Source: Planococcaceae bacterium UBA3370
GTDB lineage: Bacteria > Bacillota > Bacilli > Bacillales_A > Planococcaceae
Reading direction: 5' to 3'
Length of the DNA stretch: 21,174 nucleotides
Assembly (NCBI GenBank): GCA_002360295.1
Contig: DEQI01000255.1
Location: 1 to 21,174, forward strand
A model generated the notes under the pieces. That model made no database searches and was not told the origin of the DNA. It saw nothing but the letters and a program-made list of their open reading frames with translations. This document shows, piece by piece, positions 16,397 to 21,174 of this stretch (its first letter is position 1; each line of letters begins with the position of its first letter). Made by a program: the position numbers and the translations under genes.

Positions 16397-17913
16397 AAAA
16401 ACACAATTTGATCCGACGGCAACTGTTTCCAACCATGATCATCCTTTTGTTGCTTCCACCGATTTCTAGTTTAGTTTTCTACCAAGCTGCAAAGCAGTTT
16501 GCTTATAACGAAGCAATTCAGAACTTAGAGGCTTTTCAACAGGATTTAATACCGCTGATGAAAAGTAGTTTTGATGTCGGTTTCAGTGGAATCACTTCAT
16601 ATGCAGACAGTTCTGATGCCATTGGTCAAAGTACTGAAAACTCTGATACTCTTGAGCAATCTGGTGCTAATGTGACCAACAGCACCAATGCGACCAGTAC
16701 GAATATTACAGAGCAGGAGAAAAAATTCCTGTACCAAGTTAGTCCTTTGGCTGCCCGAATGAGCGGGGATGCCCAACTAATGATTTTAGAATCTCATATG
16801 CGGGTTATTTATCCTCGGGATGAGCAATCACGTGCGGAAGTTGCCCCCCTTGCTGAAGAATTTACCCAATATATCCAACGTACAGACACAATAGTTGGCA
16901 ACGACACAGTAGAATTTACGGCAAGCGATGGAGAGAAATATCTTGTCAATATCTACAAAGTGCCATCTGAGTCCATACGAATAAAATACCTCATTGCCTT
17001 TTGTCCAACTTTTCAAATTGGCACATGGGTCAAAGAGGCTAGTATCATGGTGCTTGCCATAACTATACTGTTCGTCCTGCTAATCATCACCATACTCTGG
17101 ATGACTACGCGCAGTATTATTCAACCTTTGCACCGACTATGCCGAGAAGCAGAACGCATTGGAAGCGGAAACTTTGTGGAGATTGAACCGGATTTCTCAC
17201 AGAAGGAGTTGGAGGATCTGCGACTATCTATGAACCGGATGTCCGTTCAGCTTATGCGCGCCGATGAGGTTCAGAGAAATTTCTTTCAAAATGTCTCCCA
17301 TGAGCTTCGGACCCCTCTCATGTCCATCAGCGGTTATGCTCAGGGGATTGAACAAGGGATATTTTGCCCACCACAGGAAGCGGCCCACATCATTCTTGAA
17401 GAGAGCGTCCGGCTCACGGAGTTAGTCAACAGTCTGCTCACTCTGTCCAATCTGGAGAGCAATCAACAGAAACCTGTTCTTGGCCCTGTTCAGATTGCCG
17501 ACACCATTGAAGATTGTCTAGATCGATTGAATGGTCTGGCAATTCAAAAAGGAATTTCTCTTAAGCTGCTTCCATTTGATAGCGAGGTTATGGCTCTTGG
17601 TGAGGAGGAACTTATTAGTACAGTGTTGGATAACTTGCTTACCAATGCCATCCGTTATGCTAAAACGACTGTTATGATCTCCGTTTTGCCTAAGGAAAAT
17701 CAAGTTTTCATCTCTGTATCGGATGATGGTGACGGCATTTCCGAAAAAGATCTGCATCATCTCTTTGAGCGCTGTTACAAAGGTAAAGGTGGCAACTTTG
17801 GAATTGGTCTAGCCATTGCACGTTCTGCGGCACAGAAGATTGATGGAGACTTGACAGCGGCCAATCAGGATGATGGCGGAGCAATATTTACTCTGTCTTT
17901 GAAAAAACTCTGA
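16393..17913 (+). CDS. Membrane sensor histidine kinase (acquired module)
   Basis: This is a sensor kinase partner of the preceding regulator, 506 residues. There is a membrane helix at about 12-33, an extracytoplasmic domain at about 34-215, a second helix at about 216-237, a HAMP linker, HisKA with H303 in NVSHELRTP, and HATPase_c with an N box near D413 (DNLLTNAIRYA), G1 DDGDGIS and a G2 region GGNFGIGLAIA. The sensor domain contains a low-complexity Ser/Thr/Asn/Gln-rich stretch at about 72-105. The start is GTG 16393 with AAGGAGA at 16380-16386, overlapping the regulator stop. A TTG 14 codons upstream, inside the regulator gene, is rejected. The signal is unknown; the secreted protein next door could shape it. 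Confidence 0.92.
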   Translation: MKKHNLIRRQLFPTMIILLLLPPISSLVFYQAAKQFAYNEAIQNLEAFQQDLIPLMKSSFDVGFSGITSYADSSDAIGQSTENSDTLEQSGANVTNSTNATSTNITEQEKKFLYQVSPLAARMSGDAQLMILESHMRVIYPRDEQSRAEVAPLAEEFTQYIQRTDTIVGNDTVEFTASDGEKYLVNIYKVPSESIRIKYLIAFCPTFQIGTWVKEASIMVLAITILFVLLIITILWMTTRSIIQPLHRLCREAERIGSGNFVEIEPDFSQKELEDLRLSMNRMSVQLMRADEVQRNFFQNVSHELRTPLMSISGYAQGIEQGIFCPPQEAAHIILEESVRLTELVNSLLTLSNLESNQQKPVLGPVQIADTIEDCLDRLNGLAIQKGISLKLLPFDSEVMALGEEELISTVLDNLLTNAIRYAKTTVMISVLPKENQVFISVSDDGDGISEKDLHHLFERCYKGKGGNFGIGLAIARSAAQKIDGDLTAANQDDGGAIFTLSLKKL

Positions 17914-18002
17914 CTAAGATATGACACCAGCACTTATTGGGCATTTAAGAATTATATGAGACGGAACATATCTAATATTAAAAAATTGTATAAAGTGTTA
18001 TT

Positions 18003-18082
18003 TTAAACTTTTGTGATTGTATGGGTGACTGTGTTCCAACCGTCGAACGAGACTTTAGTTGAATATTCTATTAACGAAATAC
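18003..18082. other. Gene-free stretch after the kinase
   Basis: A short minus-strand frame (18003-18122, 39 codons) runs through the following terminator and has no ribosome site, so it is not called. CTTTAGTTGAATA (18053-18065) matches 13619-13631. Confidence 0.4.
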
Positions 18083-18089
18083 TCAAATC

Positions 18090-18133
18090 AAAACAGCTAT
18101 GAACCAAGTTTTTTGGAATCATAGCTGTTTTTT
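18090..18133 (+). terminator. Rho-independent terminator of the two-component operon
   Basis: AAAACAGCTATGA (18090-18102) pairs perfectly with TCATAGCTGTTTT (18119-18131), and an inner CCAA/TTGG can extend the stem. It ends in T6. It lies about 180 bases after the kinase stop. Confidence 0.88.
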
Positions 18134-18317
18134 AATCACTAGGTAGTAGAAGCGTTAATTATTGAGATAACAGCCTTCATATGAACAAAGATAATTTTTG
18201 ATTAGGTGCAGCCTTATATACTTCATAAATGTCATCTTTCTGTTACAAGGGAAATACCAAATACGATTTTGGGAACGGGAAAGGACGGATTTATTTGAAA
18301 TGAAAATCCTAAAATTT

Positions 18318-18344
18318 TGAAACTATTATATTTGTTTTTTCGTA
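18318..18344 (+). promoter_or_regulatory. Sigma-W-like ECF promoter
   Basis: TGAAAC (18318-18323), 17 bases, CGTA (18341-18344). This is the exact B. subtilis sigma-W-type consensus hexamer and -10 core. It precedes the small membrane protein gene with a leader of about 105 bases. The overlapping TTGAAA (18317-18322) could also serve as a sigma-A -35, but no good -10 follows at 17 bases. Confidence 0.55.
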
Positions 18345-18383
18345 CTATATTTAAAGAATTATTATTAATTTCAAAGGAGAAGT

Positions 18384-18398
18384 ATGGATATCTTTTAA
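18384..18398 (+). other. Four-codon leader ORF with strong ribosome site
   Basis: AAAGGAGA directly precedes ATG-GAT-ATC-TTT-TAA. It may be a regulatory minigene or the scar of a lost gene. It is too short to call a protein. Confidence 0.3.
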
Positions 18399-18455
18399 AA
18401 AATAATTGAGTTTCTTAACAAAATGAAAAAATTTGATATTGGGGGAGACCAAGAT

Positions 18456-18716
18456 GTGGAATTAACTGAGGAACAAATGAAGCATATTCGAATCCAAAAT
18501 CCATATGGCATGATAGCGGTTGTTCTTAGTATATTGGCATTCCTTTTCCCACAATACGGTCTATCCATAATTACGCTGATTTTTTGTATACTAACCTACT
18601 TTACATTTGATAAGGAAAAAGAGGATAACCCTTGGACCTTTTATATTGGTATCTTAATTTCATTGATGGGATTAGTGCTGTTTTTTACAGGCGAAGTTCA
18701 CAAAATCGTAGTTTAA
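18456..18716 (+). CDS. Small membrane protein with three predicted helices
   Basis: Family not recognised. It has 86 residues with an acidic start (ELTEEQMKHIRIQNPYG), then helix 1 at about 20-33, helix 2 at about 36-53, a charged loop FDKEKEDNPW, helix 3 at about 63-80 and a short tail HKIVV. The start chosen is GTG 18456, because GGGGGAGA (18441-18448) lies seven bases upstream. The ATG at 18423 in the same frame has no ribosome site and would place the purine-rich run inside the gene. It stands alone behind a sigma-W-like promoter, which would place it in an envelope-stress regulon. That is an inference. Decayed mobile-element sequence follows immediately. Confidence 0.7.
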   Translation: MELTEEQMKHIRIQNPYGMIAVVLSILAFLFPQYGLSIITLIFCILTYFTFDKEKEDNPWTFYIGILISLMGLVLFFTGEVHKIVV

Positions 18717-18734
18717 TTTTGTGATAATAGCTTA

Positions 18735-18895
18735 TACACCTCACATCCTCATCAACTACGCCATAGCTATGCAACGCATATGATTAATAACGGTGCGCGA
18801 ATTGATGTCATACAAGTTTACTTGGGTATGAAAAGGGTGAGACTACAAAGATATAGGCTCAGCTAAGCGGAAAACTGAAGGAGAGGGATTATTGA
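18735..18895 (+). pseudogene. Tyrosine recombinase/integrase C-terminal remnant, dead
   Basis: In one frame 18741-18815 reads HPHQLRHSYATHMINNGARIDVIQ, the Xer/phage-integrase box containing the catalytic H-x-x-R. After a one-base shift near 18816, the next frame reads LLGYEKGETTKI, a stop, then AQLSGKLKE, ending at TGA 18893-18895. In the family this is LGHxxxxTTxIYAxL. The second active-site His is therefore Tyr here, and the nucleophilic Tyr codon is TAG (18854-18856). Frameshift, nonsense codon and missing N-terminus make it non-functional. It is probably the trace of a past integration. Confidence 0.82.
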
Positions 18896-18985
18896 TGAAA
18901 ATAAGACTTGCTGAAGAAAAAGATATTAAACAATTAATAAGTATGAGATAGGATTTTACGATTGAATACGATGTAAAACCCCATT
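18895..18985 (+). pseudogene. GNAT acetyltransferase N-terminal remnant
   Basis: ATG at 18895 (GGAGAGGG at 18880-18887) gives MKIRLAEEKDIKQLISMR, then TAG, then DFTIEYD. GNAT proteins of this type commonly read RWDFT here, so TGG (Trp) has become TAG. The similarity fades by about 18985, at the end of the convergent MFS gene, and the acetyl-CoA motif is absent. Confidence 0.65.
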
Positions 18986-18996
18986 ACTTAATCCAA

Positions 18997-20241
18997 TTAT
19001 ACTTGATCTCCCACTTCATTCATTTCTAAGTTGATCACATCTTTATCATTAAGTTTTTGAAAAATGGGATTGAACCAGCAAACTATGGTAGTAAATGCAA
19101 TTAAGCATCCTAAGACAGTAAACAATATTGGAATAGAAAATAATTCAGCAAAAAGGCCACCTAATGCTGCACCGAAAGGTATCCCTGTCTGAGCTAGTAA
19201 GATTCTTACCGAAAAAACTCTACCACGTAAATGTTCAGGTACTCTTCGCTGATAAAGGGTCGTATTATTAATGTTAAAGACAATGGCAAACAGTCCTTGT
19301 CCAAATGAAATAACAAGAGCTATCCAATAAAATGGCGTCCAAGCTAACCCCAAAAATAAAACCCCATTAAGGAACAGTGCTCCTAACATGACTCTTTTCC
19401 TGTTCTCTGGCTCTTTTAATGTTCCAGTAAGCAAAGTGCCAGCTAGCATGCCAAATGAAAAAGCTGAAGTAAATAAACCGTATTGAAAAGCGGTGCCGCC
19501 TAATTCATCTGTAATATATGGTAAAAACATTGGTTGAGCTGCTCCGGAACTAAAATTAATGATCATCATCATTAATCCTACCCCGAGCAATACGGGATAG
19601 ACACGGTAAAATTGTAGACCTTCTTTAAACTGAAAGTACCAGCTTTCCTTTTTTTCAATTTTCCTTTTCTTAGAACTTGGATTTATCATTAGTAACGCAC
19701 CAGAAGCACCTAGTGAGATAATGAGGATGAGTAATACGGATCCTGTTCCAAAAGCGGAGATTAATAGTCCACCTAATGTTGGTCCCAAAAGCATCATAAT
19801 TTGCCCCGTACCTTCCAGAAAGGAGTTACCTTTTATTAGTTTTTCCTTAGGTAATATATCGGCTACATAAGCCATACTCGCCGGATAAAATATCGGCTGA
19901 GCAATCCCAATAGCTATAGACACTATATATAAGTGCCATGCTTCTACTAGATTCAAAGATAAGAAAATGAATAAAATAAGAAATGCCACCGCTCTGGACC
20001 ACTCTGAAAAAATCATCACTTTTTTTCGGTCCCATCGATCTAAAAACGGACCTGCAAATAATTGAATAATTATATTAGGTAGCATAAATGATACCCAAAC
20101 ACTCCCCATAGCGACCTTTGAGCCTGTCATCTCATATACTAGCCATGCTAAAGTGAATGTGGCAAATGTACTTCCTAATCCAGAAGCCGCTTGTGCTAAC
20201 CATAAAATAACAAACTTTTTATTCTTAAATAGTTCTTTCAT
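18997..20241 (-). CDS. MFS transporter, MFS_3/Mef-like exporter family
   Basis: This is an intact 12-helix major-facilitator exporter of 414 residues, likely driven by the proton gradient. The N-terminus MKELFKNKKFVILWLAQAASGLGS begins helix 1. Motif A is seen as FAGPFLDRWDRKKVMIFSE between helices 2 and 3. The central cytoplasmic loop is basic (SSKKRKIEKKES), and a second motif-A-like RRVPEHLRGRVFS lies in the C-half. It belongs to the enterobactin-exporter/macrolide-efflux type branch by appearance, but its substrate cannot be told. The start is ATG 20241 with a GAGGGGGAAG ribosome site upstream. It is a single gene convergent with dead recombinase and GNAT remnants. Its neighbours suggest an accessory locus. 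Confidence 0.9.
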   Translation of the reverse strand: MKELFKNKKFVILWLAQAASGLGSTFATFTLAWLVYEMTGSKVAMGSVWVSFMLPNIIIQLFAGPFLDRWDRKKVMIFSEWSRAVAFLILFIFLSLNLVEAWHLYIVSIAIGIAQPIFYPASMAYVADILPKEKLIKGNSFLEGTGQIMMLLGPTLGGLLISAFGTGSVLLILIISLGASGALLMINPSSKKRKIEKKESWYFQFKEGLQFYRVYPVLLGVGLMMMIINFSSGAAQPMFLPYITDELGGTAFQYGLFTSAFSFGMLAGTLLTGTLKEPENRKRVMLGALFLNGVLFLGLAWTPFYWIALVISFGQGLFAIVFNINNTTLYQRRVPEHLRGRVFSVRILLAQTGIPFGAALGGLFAELFSIPILFTVLGCLIAFTTIVCWFNPIFQKLNDKDVINLEMNEVGDQV

Positions 20242-20541
20242 GATTCTTCCCCCTCGTCTCTTTCAAAATTCTCTAGTTACCGGTGAAAATCCTCTTGCTT
20301 ACTCAGACAAGAATAAAATTAAATGCTAAAGTACATCTCTGTTGCTATTCCAACTCTGTTCTCATTAGTTTTCACAGACATTATTAAAAATTATTTCATA
20401 ACGATGCATAACTGTCGGAGAAGATTGGATTATTTACGAACTGGCCCAATACAGGATCAGCACTCATTTTCATTAAAGTGCCATTAAATGGAGGGAGAAT
20501 CCCTAGGAAACTTGGATACATATAGAAATATAGAGTGGTTT
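20242..20541. other. Intergenic region between divergent MFS and GNAT genes
   Basis: It should hold the MFS promoter, but no convincing -35/-10 pair was found. It holds a minus-strand open frame with protein-like composition (entry 20396-20521). Nothing else is recognised. Confidence 0.4.
20396..20521 (-). CDS. Possible small ORF or gene fragment
   Basis: The minus-strand frame from ATG 20521 gives 41 residues with protein-like composition (GILPPFNGT, then MKMSADPVLGQFVNNPIF, ending SDSYASL). The open frame extends further upstream without an obvious start. No ribosome site precedes the ATG. It may be the C-terminal scrap of a lost gene. I do not recognise it. Confidence 0.25.
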   Translation of the reverse strand: MYPSFLGILPPFNGTLMKMSADPVLGQFVNNPIFSDSYASL

Positions 20542-20569
20542 TTGTGAAAGATTGTACTTAAACTATAGT
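20542..20569 (+). promoter_or_regulatory. Candidate sigma-A promoter for the GNAT gene
   Basis: TTGTGA (20542-20547), 16 bases, TATAGT (20564-20569). Transcription would give a leader of about 70 bases. Found by eye only. Confidence 0.4.
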
Positions 20570-20644
20570 GCAGTAGTGTTGAAGAATGATTTTATACTTT
20601 TTAGTCTAATAATTTTATACAGACTTATTAAAGGGGGACTTTAC

Positions 20645-21136
20645 ATGAATTTTACCATTCGTAAGATGTACTATGAAGATACAAAACAAGTTCAAAGCAT
20701 AGTGAAAACAACTTGGAATGCCACATATGAGGGCATAATTCCCTTAGAAGTACAAAATAATTTCTTGAAATTAAATTACAGTGATGAAAGTATGAAACTA
20801 CGTATAGAACGTTCTATTGTTTATGTTGCAGAAGTTGAGGGTAAAGTTGTAGGTTTTGCAAACTATTCCCCAGTAAGGGATGGTGGAAAGATCGAATTGG
20901 CTGCTATTTATCTTTATCCAGAATTCCAGGGTAGAGGAATTGGAACTGCTTTGATACAACAAGCGGTTAAGGAATTAGAAGGTATAAAAGAGATTTATAT
21001 AAACGTTGAAAAAGATAATAAGATTGGCATGAACTTTTATGAAGCTAAAGGGTTTGAAAAAGTTAAAGAATCAGATACAGAGTTTGATGGACATATTTTA
21101 AAACAAGTACGAATGGTAAAAAAGTTTAATTATTAA
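20645..21136 (+). CDS. GNAT-family N-acetyltransferase
   Basis: This is an acetyltransferase that moves acetyl from acetyl-CoA to an unknown amine, 163 residues. It begins FTIRKMYYEDTKQVQSIVKTTWNATYEGI, the usual first strand and helix. Strands YVAEVEGKVVGFANYSP and IELAAIYLYPEFQGRGIGTALI follow, with the pyrophosphate-binding Q/R-x-x-G-x-G/A motif as QGRGIG at about residue 101. NKIGMNFYEAKGFEKV is the C-terminal helix and strand with the common Tyr general acid. The start is ATG 20645, with AAGGGGG at 20631-20637. A frame extending 31 codons upstream overlaps the presumed promoter and is rejected. It looks somewhat PaiA-like (polyamine acetyltransferase), but that is a guess. Confidence 0.9.
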   Translation: MNFTIRKMYYEDTKQVQSIVKTTWNATYEGIIPLEVQNNFLKLNYSDESMKLRIERSIVYVAEVEGKVVGFANYSPVRDGGKIELAAIYLYPEFQGRGIGTALIQQAVKELEGIKEIYINVEKDNKIGMNFYEAKGFEKVKESDTEFDGHILKQVRMVKKFNY

Positions 21137-21174
21137 GCTAACGGGTCCGTTCGTGAAGAATTACGTATTTTTAT

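Noticed and set aside
13619..18065. The 13-mer CTTTAGTTGAATA occurs at 13619 and 18053, roughly flanking the foreign module, suggesting att-site or target-duplication repeats.
   Set aside because: In 21 kb of AT-rich DNA a few shared 13-mers are expected by chance, the copies do not coincide with the breakpoints, and similarity does not extend beyond about 14 bases.
18003..18122. A 39-codon minus-strand frame after the kinase gene.
   Set aside because: It spans the rho-independent terminator, has no ribosome site and no recognisable similarity.
1..21174. CRISPR arrays, tRNA or rRNA genes, complete insertion sequences.
   Set aside because: No regularly spaced repeats, no cloverleaf sequences, no rRNA-like stretches and no intact transposase were seen on reading both strands.

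Overview
The window is chromosomal DNA of a low-GC Gram-positive bacterium of the order Bacillales. A Lysinibacillus- or Solibacillus-like member of the Planococcaceae fits best. The gene order resB-resC-resD-resE-sigX-rsiX followed by an FMN-riboswitch-controlled riboflavin importer matches the Bacillus subtilis res/sigX/ypaA neighbourhood. Decayed copies of what look like Bacillaceae intergenic repeats lie between these genes. The species is inferred, not proven.

Left part (1-8240), conserved core: the C-terminal two thirds of ResB and complete ResC (cytochrome c synthesis, system II), then the ResD/ResE two-component pair, then the ECF sigma factor SigX with its membrane anti-sigma factor RsiX. 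SigX has an autoregulatory-type ECF promoter (TGAAAC-N16-CGAC). Next come a complete FMN riboswitch with a visible antiterminator/terminator and the gene for the riboflavin ECF-transporter S component RibU/FmnP.

Middle (8241-13680), phosphorus scavenging: a minus-strand phnD-phnC-phnE-phnE phosphonate-type ABC importer diverges from a plus-strand cytoplasmic 5'-nucleotidase/cyclic phosphodiesterase-like enzyme. Between the divergent genes lie three 11-bp-phased TTHAYA-like hexamers in phnD orientation, a plausible PhoP box.

Right part (13680-21174), accessory and scarred. The C-terminal third of a DHA2-type drug exporter is cut off directly at the end of a foreign-looking module. That module contains a secreted helical-repeat protein of unknown function and a divergently transcribed OmpR-type regulator/histidine kinase pair. 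The shared 165-bp intergenic region holds four 11-bp-phased repeats, which suggests the regulator controls both sides. Sampled base composition in the module (52-53% GC per 60 bases) contrasts with the res genes (32% in one sampled line). Beyond it lie a small three-helix membrane protein behind a sigma-W-like promoter, a dead tyrosine recombinase fragment whose catalytic tyrosine position reads as a stop, a dead GNAT fragment, an intact MFS exporter, and an intact GNAT acetyltransferase.

The best candidate for an undescribed system is the secreted repeat protein plus its two-component system (14312-17913).
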